Assembly: GCF_008014345.1 (NCBI RefSeq)
Contig: NZ_VPFL01000013.1
Location: 36,190-100,189, forward strand
Length of the DNA: 64,000 nucleotides
Direction of reading: 5' to 3'
From: Pelomicrobium methylotrophicum
Lineage (GTDB): Bacteria > Pseudomonadota > Gammaproteobacteria > Burkholderiales > UBA6910
Positions 36,000-45,353 of this stretch are shown piece by piece. Position 1 is the first letter of the stretch. The number at the start of each line of letters is the position of its first letter. The position numbers and the translations under genes are program-made. The notes under the pieces were generated by a model. It made no database searches and had not been told where the DNA came from. It saw only the letters and a program-made list of their open reading frames with translations.

Positions 36000-38900
36000 T
36001 GAAGCGACCGGCGTTAAGACGAGCGTTCTGGATGACCGCAGCACTGCTGGCGATCGGAGCCGCGCTCGCCGTCTGGCTCGGCGGCCGGCAGAGCGCGCTC
36101 GCGTGGGCCGCCGCCAAGCTCAGCGCTGCGAGTGGCGGCGCGCTCACGATCGAGGGGGCGAGCGGCTCGCTCTACGGCGCCATGCGGTTCGAAAAGCTCG
36201 CCTACCGCGACGACAGGCTGCGCGTGACGGCTGAGCAGGTCGCGATCCGGTGGGCACCCCTCGCCCTTCTCAGGCGAGAGATTCGCATCGAGACGCTGGC
36301 GGCGCGCGATCTGCGTATCGTTGTAACCCCCGGTGACGCGCCGGTGAGCCTGCCGGCGCACCTGCGGTTGCCCCTCGCCGTGACGCTGGAACGCGTGGAG
36401 CTCGAGCGCTTGGACATCGGCCAGGGTCCGGAGGCTGTGTCGCTTCGAGCCCTTTCGGCCGCCGCGCAGAGCGACGGCCGGCACCATCGACTGCAGCTCG
36501 CCCAGGCCGACACCCCCTGGGCCCGCGTGAGTGGTGAGGCGCAACTGGACGGAATGCGGCCGTTCCGACTCAATGCCTCGGTGCGGCTGAGCGAACTCGG
36601 CGCTTCCCTCGTCAACGCGGTCGTGGTCCAGGCCTCCGGCGACCTGGAAATGCTGGTCCTGACCGCGGTGCCGCAAGCCCCCTGGGGACGGGGGGAGCTG
36701 CGCGCCACGCTCTCGCCGTTCGAGGCCTCACCACTGCGCAGCCTCACCGGCCAGCTTCAGGCCCTGGATCTGGCCAAACTCAGGCGCGGGCTGCCCGTCA
36801 CCGAGGCCGAAATCCGCTTCGAACTCAACGCCGTGGCGACGGGAATGGCGGGCAGTCTCGAAGCCGTCAACCGTGCCGCTGGCTCCCTGGACCGCGGCCG
36901 GCTTCCGCTCTCCGCGCTGCGCGCCCGCCTCGCCGTCGAGGGCAAGCGGGTCACCGCCCGGGAAATCGTGATCGCGCTGGGCCAAGCCGGCGAAGCCGTC
37001 GGCGACGGCGCGTGGCACGAGGGGCGCTTCGAGCTGCGACTGGCCACGAGCGGCATCAAGCTCGACGGGTTGCACGGCCGATTGCGCCCCCTGAAACCGG
37101 CCGGAAAATTGATGCTGGGCGGCACGCTTGCCGCCCAATCCTTCGTCGCCCGCTTCCGGCAGGGCCCCTACGCGCTGGACCTGGAGGCCCGCCACGACGC
37201 CGGCGCCGTCCAGGTGAGCCGCGCCGTGCTGTCGCACCACGGCGCGCGAATGGAAGCGGTGGGACGCATCGGTCTCCAAGGGCCAAGGCGCTTCGAGGCT
37301 TCAGGGAAATTGCGGGATTTCGATCCCTCGGCGTTCATGAGCGTTCCTCCAGCGCGGATCAATGCCACCCTGCAAGCCAGCGGCCAGCTCGACACGCCGT
37401 GGTCGGTGGCCATCGGCTATCGCATCGCCGACAGCGCCTTCCGCGGGCAGCCGCTGGCCGGAGAAGGCCAGCTCCATCTCGCCGCTGGACGGCTCCGGAT
37501 CCCGCACGCCTGGCTCCAGATCGGGCAGAACCGTATCGCGGCGCAGGGCGCCTTCGGCGCGAGCGGCGACCAGCTGCGGTTCACTGTCGCGGCCGCGGCC
37601 CTCGGGCAGCTTCACGCCGACTACGGCGGCTCGTTGTCGGCCAACGGATGGGTGGGCGGCACCCTCGAAGATCCCGCCTTCGGTATCGAGATGGAAGCAA
37701 ACGCTTTTCGTCTGGGAAATGCACTGGCGGTGGGCCGGATGACCGCAAGCGCCGAGGCGAGCGGCAGGGTGGATGCTCCGCTGGCGCTGCGCTGGTCGGC
37801 GCGAGAGCTCGCAGTGGGCGGGCACAAGTTCACCGAGGCTACGCTGGTCTTGCATGGCCCGCGTCGCGACCACGCCGCTCAAGTGACGCTCCGCGGTCCG
37901 GATCTCGCGATCGAAGCACGAGTCCGCGGCGCCCTGATGCAAGGGCCTGCCTGGACGGGCCGCATCGAAACCGTGTACGCCAGTCAGCCCTATCCGGTCA
38001 GGCTCTCCGCACCGGTTGACCTCAACGTTACGCCCCGGCGCTTGACACTCGGCGCAGGACAGCTTGAGGTCGCGGGTGGCCGGGTGGCGTTCGAGCCGCT
38101 CGAGGCTACCCGGGAGCAGTTGCGGTGGCGTGGCCGTGCCGAAGGGCTTCCGCTGGCGGCGCTGGCACCGACGCTGGCCCAAAACACAGGCCTTCAAATC
38201 TCGCTCGTCATCGGCGCCCAGTGGGCCATCGATGCCTCGGCCACCCTCAACGGGATGCTGCAGGTGTGGCGGGAACGGGGCGATATCGTGATTCCCGGCG
38301 GCCGCCCGATGGCACTGGGGATCAGCGAGCTGCGGGTCGACGCGCGCTCGCGGGACAACGTGATCGAGGGCCGGCTCGCCGCGACCGGGGCGCGCATCGG
38401 TCAGGTGGCCGGGATTTTTAGGACCGTCGCCCAACGCGACGGGGCTCTCTGGCGCCTCGCGCCCGACGCGCCGCTGGCCTTGAACGCCAACGTGGACATC
38501 CTTTCGATTGCGTGGATCGGCCCGCTGATTCGCGCCGGCGTCCGCACGGAAGGATCGATCCGCGGCACCATCGCGGCGGACGGCACCCTGCGCCATCCGG
38601 GGCTGCGGGGTGCCTTGCGAGGGGAAGGCCTAGCGCTGAGGCACGAGGACCTGGGGCTGAACCTCGAGGACGGCGAAGCGCAGATTGATTTCGACGCAGA
38701 GCTCGTGCGACTGCGGCGGGTGGCATTCCGGGCAGGCGAAGGCACGATCGAAGTGACGGGCACCGGCCGCGCCGTGAATGGCGCACCGGTCCTCGACCTG
38801 GACGTCCAAGCGACGCGGGCGACGCTCATTCAGCGTGTCGATCAGCTGCTCGTGGCCAGCGGCAGCGGCAAGCTCAGGAGCGACGCCGGAAAGCTCTCGC

Positions 38901-39625
38901 TGACGGGAAGATTCCAGGCGGACCGGGGACTGATCGAGCTGGAGTCCTTCGAAACCCCAACGCTCTCGGACGACGTGGTGATCGTGGGCGCCCCGGTACC
39001 CGAGGGCGGCGCGTCCGTCGGCCTCGCCTTCGACCTGGACATCGATTTCGGAAAGGCCTTCCGAATTCGAGGCGAAGGACTGGCCGCCCGTCTCGCGGGC
39101 GGGCTGCGCGTCGTCTCCAGCGGCCCGAGCCCCGTCCAGGTCAAGGGCACGGTGCGGGTGGCCGAAGGAACCTATCGGGCTTATGGGCAGACGCTGCTCA
39201 TCGAGCGCGGAGCGTTGCTCTTCGACGGCTCCATCTCCAACCCGAAGCTGGACATCCTGGCGGTGCGCAAAAGTCCCACCGCCGAAGCCGGCGTAGCCAT
39301 CACCGGGACGGCGCTTTCGCCTCGGACCAGCTTGTACTCGAACCCACCGGTCCCGGATCATCAAAAGCTGGCCTGGCTTGTGCTCGGTCCTGGTACGGCG
39401 GCAGCCGACACTGATTTCGGATTCAGCACCTTCCGGCGCGATCAGCAGGCGATCGCTCTCGGCACCCAACTGACTTCGGCTGTCTATGTGAGCGTCGGAC
39501 GCACGCTGCAAGGCACTGGGAACGTCGCTCGGGTCACCATGATGCTGTCCGAGAAATGGGCGATACAAGCCATCACTGGCAGCAGCAACGGCGTCAACCT
39601 CGTCTACACCCTGTCGTTCGACTGA
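35999..39625 (+). CDS. tamB: TamB, inner-membrane-anchored AsmA-like translocation protein
   Basis: A 1,208-residue protein: an N-terminal membrane anchor (about 10-29, AFWMTAALLAIGAALAVWLGG), a very long repetitive beta structure, and a C-terminal TamB (DUF490) domain with VKGTVRVAEGTYRAYGQTL and NPKLDILAVRK near the end. It spans the periplasm and pairs with TamA. The ATG at 35999 overlaps the tamA stop; the longer open frame back to 35168 only shadows tamA. Confidence 0.92.
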   Translation: MKRPALRRAFWMTAALLAIGAALAVWLGGRQSALAWAAAKLSAASGGALTIEGASGSLYGAMRFEKLAYRDDRLRVTAEQVAIRWAPLALLRREIRIETLAARDLRIVVTPGDAPVSLPAHLRLPLAVTLERVELERLDIGQGPEAVSLRALSAAAQSDGRHHRLQLAQADTPWARVSGEAQLDGMRPFRLNASVRLSELGASLVNAVVVQASGDLEMLVLTAVPQAPWGRGELRATLSPFEASPLRSLTGQLQALDLAKLRRGLPVTEAEIRFELNAVATGMAGSLEAVNRAAGSLDRGRLPLSALRARLAVEGKRVTAREIVIALGQAGEAVGDGAWHEGRFELRLATSGIKLDGLHGRLRPLKPAGKLMLGGTLAAQSFVARFRQGPYALDLEARHDAGAVQVSRAVLSHHGARMEAVGRIGLQGPRRFEASGKLRDFDPSAFMSVPPARINATLQASGQLDTPWSVAIGYRIADSAFRGQPLAGEGQLHLAAGRLRIPHAWLQIGQNRIAAQGAFGASGDQLRFTVAAAALGQLHADYGGSLSANGWVGGTLEDPAFGIEMEANAFRLGNALAVGRMTASAEASGRVDAPLALRWSARELAVGGHKFTEATLVLHGPRRDHAAQVTLRGPDLAIEARVRGALMQGPAWTGRIETVYASQPYPVRLSAPVDLNVTPRRLTLGAGQLEVAGGRVAFEPLEATREQLRWRGRAEGLPLAALAPTLAQNTGLQISLVIGAQWAIDASATLNGMLQVWRERGDIVIPGGRPMALGISELRVDARSRDNVIEGRLAATGARIGQVAGIFRTVAQRDGALWRLAPDAPLALNANVDILSIAWIGPLIRAGVRTEGSIRGTIAADGTLRHPGLRGALRGEGLALRHEDLGLNLEDGEAQIDFDAELVRLRRVAFRAGEGTIEVTGTGRAVNGAPVLDLDVQATRATLIQRVDQLLVASGSGKLRSDAGKLSLTGRFQADRGLIELESFETPTLSDDVVIVGAPVPEGGASVGLAFDLDIDFGKAFRIRGEGLAARLAGGLRVVSSGPSPVQVKGTVRVAEGTYRAYGQTLLIERGALLFDGSISNPKLDILAVRKSPTAEAGVAITGTALSPRTSLYSNPPVPDHQKLAWLVLGPGTAAADTDFGFSTFRRDQQAIALGTQLTSAVYVSVGRTLQGTGNVARVTMMLSEKWAIQAITGSSNGVNLVYTLSFD

Positions 39626-39769
39626 CCCACGGCTCCTCCGCCGCGACCGCAGCGTGCCGGCGGACCGCTGGAATAGGAGGACCCGAGCGACCACCGCGTC
39701 ATCGGCAGCCCGCGGCCGCGCTAAAATTAAGTTTTGGCCGGCCGTGCCCGCGTGAAGAGGAAAACGTCC

Positions 39770-39970
39770 ATGTCACGATGGCTCATCATCATTGGTCTGA
39801 TCCTGGTCGCGGCGGGTCTGCTCTGGCCCTGGCTGTCGAAGTTGGGCCTGGGCCGGCTGCCCGGCGACATTCACATCGAGAAGGAAGGCTTTTCGTTCTA
39901 CTTTCCGATCACCACCAGCATCATCGTTTCGCTCGTGCTGACGGTGCTCCTTTGGATCTTCCGGCGCTGA
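39770..39970 (+). CDS. DUF2905-family small membrane protein
   Basis: 66 residues: MSRWLIIIGLILVAAGLLWPWLSKLGLGRLPGDIHIEKEG, then a second helix (SIIVSLVLTVLLWIF). This is the whole DUF2905 family signature, with the LPGD motif between two helices. The function is unknown. GAGG lies 9 bases upstream of ATG 39770; the upstream in-frame start is less likely. Confidence 0.9.
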   Translation: MSRWLIIIGLILVAAGLLWPWLSKLGLGRLPGDIHIEKEGFSFYFPITTSIIVSLVLTVLLWIFRR

Positions 39971-40090
39971 GCGCCGGGAAGCGATCTTGGATTCTTCACC
40001 CCAGAGGCACACCCCGGGCGCTCGAAACTTTCTTTTCCTCTTTTCCCTGGGGGGCCCCTGTGCTCTGGAGTTAAGCCGGATACAAACCAG

Positions 40091-41215
40091 CTAGCCGTTG
40101 CCACGCCAGCGCTCGGTCTGCCGCCAGACCAAGTCCTGCAAGGATTTGCCCCGGGCGTAGGCTTCCCGCATCCAACGGGCGTCGTTGCCCGAATCCAACG
40201 CCCACCGCAGCACTTCCTCCAGCGCTTCCTCGGCGCCGAGGGCCCGGGCATGGGGGCGCAGCCGCTCGCAGGTTGCCGCGATGTCCTCCCGCAGCGTCCG
40301 CCGCACCCCGCTCGCCGGCTCCACGATGTCTGCCTCGAGCCCGAAGCGGCAGGCGAGAAAGCGGTTATAGTTGTAGACTAGGTACATCTCCTCCTTGAGC
40401 TCGAAAGGGCGTTCCTCGTGGAGGAACCGGCACAGGGCTTGCGCATAGGCGGCCAGCGCCGCCGCTCGTTCCACCGTCAGAGGCGTGTCGCACACCCGGA
40501 TCTCGATCGTGCCGTAGCCGGGAGAGGGCCGCACATCCCAGTAGAAGTCTTTCATCGAGCCGACGATGCCGGAGTCGGCCATCTTGGCAAAATAGGCATT
40601 GAACTCGCTCCAACGCAACAGGAACGGCGCCCGGCCGCTCAAGGGAAAAGCGAAGATGGCGTTGAGCCGCGACGAATCGAAGGCGGTGTCCACTCCCTGG
40701 TAGTAGGGGGATGCCGCCGACAGCGCGATGAAATGAGGAATGAAGCGTGACAGCCCATGCACCAGGTACAGCGCCTGATCGCCGTCGCTGCAGCCCACGT
40801 GGATGTGCTGGCCGAACACGGTGAACTGCTTGGCGAGATAGCCGTACAGGTCCGACAGATGCCGGAACCGCGGCCGGTCGCAGATCTGACGCTCGCTCCA
40901 GCGTTGGAAAGGGTGCGCTCCACCGCCAGCGACGCCGATATTGAGCCGGTCGGCCGCCTTGACCACGGCGTCACGGATGCCCCGCAGCTCCTCGGCCAGC
41001 GTCTCGTAGCGTTCGTGCACGGAAGTAGACACCTCGATCATGCTCTCGGTGATCTCCGGCTTCGCGTCGCCGGGGTGGCTGGCTTTCCCGAGAAGCGCCA
41101 GCAGATCCGACGCGCCCCGCGTGAGATCGCAATCGCGGGTGTTCACGAGCTGCAGCTCCAGCTCCACGCCGAAAGTGAGAAACGCAGAAGGCTTGAACTC
41201 GAGCGAGGGTATCAT
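40091..41215 (-). CDS. YbdK-type carboxylate-amine ligase (glutamate-cysteine ligase GCS2 family)
   Basis: A 374-residue GCS2-family ligase. FGVELELQLVNTRDCDL, the acidic PEITESMIEVST, GAHPFQRWSERQI and FGQHIHVG are the conserved ATP/metal-site segments of YbdK. It has weak gamma-glutamylcysteine ligase activity in studied homologues; its natural role is uncertain. The 5' end overlaps the antiporter stop by 4 bp, so the two genes are coupled. Confidence 0.88.
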   Translation of the reverse strand: MIPSLEFKPSAFLTFGVELELQLVNTRDCDLTRGASDLLALLGKASHPGDAKPEITESMIEVSTSVHERYETLAEELRGIRDAVVKAADRLNIGVAGGGAHPFQRWSERQICDRPRFRHLSDLYGYLAKQFTVFGQHIHVGCSDGDQALYLVHGLSRFIPHFIALSAASPYYQGVDTAFDSSRLNAIFAFPLSGRAPFLLRWSEFNAYFAKMADSGIVGSMKDFYWDVRPSPGYGTIEIRVCDTPLTVERAAALAAYAQALCRFLHEERPFELKEEMYLVYNYNRFLACRFGLEADIVEPASGVRRTLREDIAATCERLRPHARALGAEEALEEVLRWALDSGNDARWMREAYARGKSLQDLVWRQTERWRGNG

Positions 41216-42420
41216 GAGTTACGCGCACCCGCTTCGCCAGACCAGCGCAGCGCATAATGGGTGGCGAGCGGCCCCAGTACCTCCATGATGGCCACCGACG
41301 CCATCACCACGGCTGTTGCCTCGCCACTCAGGGCGGGATACACCGACGATGCCTCCTGAAGCATGACCACCGCCATCAACGACATGGGCGCAAGGGCCAG
41401 CGCGAGCAGAGCGGACTTCTTCACGCTGAGCGCCGAGACGGGCACTAAGGCCAGCACGCCCGCCGACTTGCCCAAAAACCGGGCCGCGACGAGGGCCAGG
41501 GCGGGTCCAGCCACCGCCGGAAGGACCGACAAGTCGATCGCGGCGCCAGTGAGGGCGAAAATGATGATCGTGGCGAGCAACCCCACGTCGCCGAAACGGA
41601 TTGAGGCAAACCGGCGCTCCCGGTCCAGCGTGCGGCTCAAAGCGCCGAAGGCCAGCAGGCTCAGCACCACCGAAATGTGCAGCGTCGCGGCCAGCGTCAC
41701 CACCAGGACGACCATGGCGATCGCCGCACCCACTTGGGCGTCTTCCTGGCGGCCGAGATACCTGAGAAGGAGAAGCAAGGCGCCTGCCGCGCCAAGCGCG
41801 ATGCCCAGGGAGCCTCCGATCAGGTACAGCGGATGCAGCACCATGACAAGCCACCCGCTCCGCTCCTCCAAGTGCATGCCCGCGAGCAGCAGGGCCAAGG
41901 CAACGAAGGCGTAGATGGCGTTCAGGGTCGTGAGCAGCAGCAGGCGCTCGGTAACCTGACCTTCGGCGCGCGACTCCCGGGTAATGGTCATGACCACCAG
42001 CGGCGAAGTTGCCATCGCGATCGCGCCCGCGAGCGCAGCGATCAGCGGGCGGCTGCCCAGGGCATGGAGCACGCCGAACACCGCCAGGAACGCAGCCGCG
42101 CTCTCAAGGAGGCTGGTCGCCAAAAGCCCCGGATTGCGGCGCAACCAGTGGAGGTTTACCCGCTGTCCCAGCTCGAAGAGCACCAGACCGATCGCCAGAT
42201 CGAGCAGCATCCGCAGGTCGCTCAGGGTTCGGGGGTCGAGCAGCCCCGTCAGGTGCGGCCCAGACACCACACCCGCGGCGACGTATCCCACCAGACGCGG
42301 CAGGCGCAACCAGCGGGCAACCGCCTCTCCGGCCACCGCTGCAACGATAAGCACAACCGCGAACCACAGCAGCCCGGAGGCGTGGATGGGCCACGGGGGA
42401 AGGAAAAACCATGGGTCCAT
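41212..42420 (-). CDS. CPA2-family cation:proton antiporter
   Basis: A 402-residue protein with about 12 hydrophobic segments. LPRLVGYVAAGVVSGPHLTG, DLAIGLVLFELGQRVNL and LSLLAFGALSRTLDR are typical of Na+/H+ or K+/H+ exchangers of the KefB/GerN type. There is no C-terminal TrkA-N regulatory domain. The transported cation cannot be told from sequence. It leads the short operon with the YbdK-type ligase. Confidence 0.88.
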   Translation of the reverse strand: MDPWFFLPPWPIHASGLLWFAVVLIVAAVAGEAVARWLRLPRLVGYVAAGVVSGPHLTGLLDPRTLSDLRMLLDLAIGLVLFELGQRVNLHWLRRNPGLLATSLLESAAAFLAVFGVLHALGSRPLIAALAGAIAMATSPLVVMTITRESRAEGQVTERLLLLTTLNAIYAFVALALLLAGMHLEERSGWLVMVLHPLYLIGGSLGIALGAAGALLLLLRYLGRQEDAQVGAAIAMVVLVVTLAATLHISVVLSLLAFGALSRTLDRERRFASIRFGDVGLLATIIIFALTGAAIDLSVLPAVAGPALALVAARFLGKSAGVLALVPVSALSVKKSALLALALAPMSLMAVVMLQEASSVYPALSGEATAVVMASVAIMEVLGPLATHYALRWSGEAGARNS

Positions 42421-42820
42421 TCGCGCTTTCCTGGTGGAGACCGCCTCACCTTCGGGGTTGGCGTGAAGCGGAGGCTGATTCAGAGGCCGGATTTTAACCG
42501 TTCGGCAAACGGGCCCAAACCACTATTTTTCCCGCCCTCCGAACCGGCATTCCGGCGCAACTAGCGCTGGAGCGTCGGATTCCGCCCCAGGCCATTACCG
42601 CACACGGTCGCGCGTGGGGATGCGATAGAGGTCGAGGGCGGGGGCGGTGCCAAAGACGGCAAGCGATGCTCGGGCGTAAGGGTGAGACAGGAAGAAAACG
42701 AGGAAGTGCCCTATGTGAGCTATAGGGGCTCGATGGCTGTCACCTTGATGCGATACGGAATGCCATCCACATAAGGATTAGCGCTTCATCCAGCGGCCGG
42801 GGCGGCTGCCGTGGGAAAGG
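42421..42820. other. Intergenic region without a supported gene
   Basis: 400 bases between the antiporter start and the VOC gene end. A short minus-strand frame ending VDGIPYRIKVTAIEPL (near 42725-42785) looks protein-like but has a stop directly upstream; it may be the tail of a lost gene. The promoter of the antiporter operon should lie near 42430-42520. Confidence 0.35.
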
Positions 42821-43249
42821 CTATTTGGCGAAGAGCTGCGTGAGGTGCTTGAACGCCTTGAACTCCAGGGCGTTTCCTGAGGGGTCGTAGAAAAACAGCG
42901 TGGCCTGCTCTCCCACCTGCCCCTTGAAACGGAGGTAAGGCTCGATGGCGAACCGGACGCCTTGGGCCCGCAGCCGCTGGACGAGGGACTCCCACTGCTC
43001 CATGGTCAGCACGACCCCGAAATGGGGAACGGGCACTGCGTGGCCGTCCACCGGATTGACGTGGGCACGCACCCGGCCATCCTTGCCGAGACTCGGGTCC
43101 AGGTGGCACACCAGCTGGTGGCCAAAGAGATTGAAATCCACCCATGTCTCGTCGCTGCGGCCCTCGGGACAGCCAAGAACGCCCCCGTAGAAACGGCGGG
43201 CCTCGGCGATATCGCGAACGGGGATAGCCAAATGAAACGGTGTCAGCAT
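42821..43249 (-). CDS. VOC (glyoxalase/bleomycin resistance-like) family protein
   Basis: A 142-residue protein: [27 protein letters not shown] is the first VOC module and [27 protein letters not shown] with [15 protein letters not shown] the second, including the His and Glu metal ligands. The substrate is unknown. ATG 43249 opens directly on the fold. Confidence 0.88.
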   Translation of the reverse strand: MLTPFHLAIPVRDIAEARRFYGGVLGCPEGRSDETWVDFNLFGHQLVCHLDPSLGKDGRVRAHVNPVDGHAVPVPHFGVVLTMEQWESLVQRLRAQGVRFAIEPYLRFKGQVGEQATLFFYDPSGNALEFKAFKHLTQLFAK

Positions 43250-43418
43250 GAAACGCGCTCCAAGAACGGCCCCCTTTTGAACTCCATTATACTCCCTGGC
43301 ACCGTCTGACCCTAACGGATGGCATTCTCCAGCGCATCGCGGGGTGCGGCCCTGCCGCGCCTCGGCCGCATGACTGGATGACCCCGTTCTGGCACGAGTT
43401 GCGAGCGTCAACCCTTCC

Positions 43419-43457
43419 AAAAAAACAGAGGCGCGGCCTTGTGGGCCGCGCCCCTCG
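43419..43457 (-). terminator. Rho-independent terminator after pntB
   Basis: Read on the minus strand, a strong GC stem (GGGGCGCGGCC / GGCCGCGCC around a 5-base loop) is followed by a run of seven T. It lies about 57 bases after the pntB stop and ends the pnt transcript. Confidence 0.82.
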
Positions 43458-43513
43458 TGGCAGAGCCGCAGGTTAAGCGCCCGCCACGGCTCGCGCGATG
43501 GCTCCTCCTCCCC

Positions 43514-44914
43514 TTAATCGATCGCCTTCACCATGTCCTCGACGACTTTCTTTGCGTCGCCAAAGACCATCATGGTCTTGTCCATATAGAAAAGCTCGTT
43601 GTCCAGACCAGCATAGCCGGCAGCCATGGAGCGCTTGACCACCATCACCGTCCGGGCCTTGTCCACCTCCAGGATCGGCATGCCATAGATCGGGCTGCCA
43701 GGTTTGCGGGCGGCCGGGTTCACCACGTCGTTGGCACCCAGCACCAGCACCACGTCGGTGTTGGAGAAGTCGCTGTTGATGTCCTCCATCTCGAACACGA
43801 TGTCGTAGGGGATCTCCGCTTCCGCAAGCAGCACGTTCATGTGCCCCGGCATCCGGCCGGCCACGGGATGGACCGCGAAGCGCACGTTGACGCCTTTCTT
43901 CTGGAGCTTGTCCGTGAGCTCTTTCACCGCGTGCTGGGCGCGGGCCACCGCCAGCCCGTAGCCCGGCACAATGATGACGCTATCGGCGTTGGACAGGATG
44001 TAGGCCGCATCCTCCGCGCTCCCCGAGCGCACCGTCTTCTGCCCCCCTTCTTCCGCCGCCATTCCTTCGGTTGCACCAAAGCCGCCCAGGATCACGTTGA
44101 GGAATGAGCGGTTCATCGCCCTGCACATGATGTAGGAGAGGATCGCGCCCGAGGAGCCCACCAGCGATCCGGCGATGATCAGCATGGGATTGCTCAAGGA
44201 GAAGCCGATGCCCGCCGCCGCCCAGCCCGAGTAGCTGTTCAGCATCGAGATGACCACCGGCATGTCGGCGCCGCCGATCGGGATGATGATGAGCACCCCC
44301 AGCACGAAGGCGATGGCAGTCATGGCGATGAACGGCGGCCACTGGGCCTCCTTGCTCGCCAGGAAGAAGGCAATGCCGAAGCCGATCATGACGACGGCGA
44401 GCGCGAGGTTCAACAAGTGCTGGCCCTTGAACACCACCGGTGCGCTGGAAAACAGGCGAAAGTGCTTTCCCAGTCCAGCCAGCTTGCCGAAGGCGATCAC
44501 CGAGCCGGAGAAAGTGATGGCGCCAACGAAAGTGCCGATGAAGAGCTCTAGCTTGTTGCCCTTGGGCATCGGATCGGGCACGCCGAAGGCGGCTGGATTG
44601 TTCACTGCGGCAATAGCGATCAGCACCGCCGCCATCCCCACCAGTGAGTGCATGGCGGCCACCAGCTCAGGCATCTGGGTCATCTGTACCCGACGGGCGA
44701 TGACCGCCCCGATGGTGCCGCCGATGGCAATCGCCAACACGATGAGGGCCCAGTTGCGAGTGATGGCGAAGGTGGTCAGCACCGCGATCGCCATGCCGAC
44801 GATGCCAAAGAGATTGCCGCGCCGGGCCGTCACCGGCGAGGAAAGCCCCTTCAGCGCCAGGATGAACAGGACGGAAGCGACGAGGTACGCGAGGGCGACT
44901 TGGTTGGCAGACAT
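43514..44914 (-). CDS. pntB: NAD(P) transhydrogenase subunit beta PntB
   Basis: A 466-residue protein with eight or nine membrane helices (about 5-250), then the soluble NADP(H)-binding domain III (about 285-466) with VPGYGLAVARAQHAV, RFAVHPVAGRMPGHMNVLLAEA and VVLVLGANDVVNPAA. It couples hydride transfer between NADH and NADP+ to proton entry. It is last in pntAA-pntAB-pntB. Confidence 0.95.
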   Translation of the reverse strand: MSANQVALAYLVASVLFILALKGLSSPVTARRGNLFGIVGMAIAVLTTFAITRNWALIVLAIAIGGTIGAVIARRVQMTQMPELVAAMHSLVGMAAVLIAIAAVNNPAAFGVPDPMPKGNKLELFIGTFVGAITFSGSVIAFGKLAGLGKHFRLFSSAPVVFKGQHLLNLALAVVMIGFGIAFFLASKEAQWPPFIAMTAIAFVLGVLIIIPIGGADMPVVISMLNSYSGWAAAGIGFSLSNPMLIIAGSLVGSSGAILSYIMCRAMNRSFLNVILGGFGATEGMAAEEGGQKTVRSGSAEDAAYILSNADSVIIVPGYGLAVARAQHAVKELTDKLQKKGVNVRFAVHPVAGRMPGHMNVLLAEAEIPYDIVFEMEDINSDFSNTDVVLVLGANDVVNPAARKPGSPIYGMPILEVDKARTVMVVKRSMAAGYAGLDNELFYMDKTMMVFGDAKKVVEDMVKAID

Positions 44915-44941
44915 CGATTCTTCCCCTTGGCCTTCTTTGTC

Positions 44942-45256
44942 TCAGCTTTCTTTCTTCTCGCCCTTAGGCTTCTTCTTGAACATCTCGAGCATTCGCTGGG
45001 TCACCAGGAAGCCGCCAAACACATTGATCGAGGCGAGCAGAACGGCGATGAAGCCGACGATGGTCTCGAACCCCATGCCTTCCACCCCCGCCGCCAGGAT
45101 TGCTCCAACGATGATGATGGAGGAAATCGCGTTGGTCACCGACATGAGCGGCGTGTGCAATGCAGGCGTCACATTCCAGATCACGTGATAGCCGACGAAC
45201 ACCGCCAGCACGAAGACAGTCAAGTTGAAGATGATGGGATCAATAGCTCCGGTCAT
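44942..45256 (-). CDS. pntAB: NAD(P) transhydrogenase subunit alpha part 2 PntAB
   Basis: A 104-residue membrane part of the alpha subunit with three or four helices: [40 protein letters not shown] is the family signature. It is split from PntAA as in Rhodospirillum-type enzymes, unlike the fused E. coli PntA. It lies 27 bp before pntB. Confidence 0.95.
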   Translation of the reverse strand: MTGAIDPIIFNLTVFVLAVFVGYHVIWNVTPALHTPLMSVTNAISSIIIVGAILAAGVEGMGFETIVGFIAVLLASINVFGGFLVTQRMLEMFKKKPKGEKKES

Positions 45257-45284
45257 AGGCGCTCCCTAAGCAGTCGCGCGTGGC

Positions 45285-45353
45285 AAGTGAAACATGAGAC
45301 GTGAGACAATACGCAGCGACTGTTCACGCTCCACGCTTCACGTTTCACGTCTT
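45285..45353. repeat. Inverted-repeat intergenic element at the pntAA stop codon
   Basis: The arms are GTGAAACATGAGACGTGAGAC on one side and CACGCTTCACGTTTCACG on the other. Read on the minus strand it starts with TGAAACGTGAAGCGTG, and this TGA is the pntAA stop codon. A similar element lies at 59776-59882 after exbD. Confidence 0.55.

Noticed and set aside
39970..40090. Long imperfect inverted repeat (CCAGAGGCACA / TGTGCTCTGG) as a bidirectional terminator
   Set aside because: The arms are interrupted and there is no clean T-tract directly after a compact stem.
42725..42785. Short coding-like tail VDGIPYRIKVTAIEPL on the minus strand
   Set aside because: A stop lies just upstream and no start or family could be assigned.
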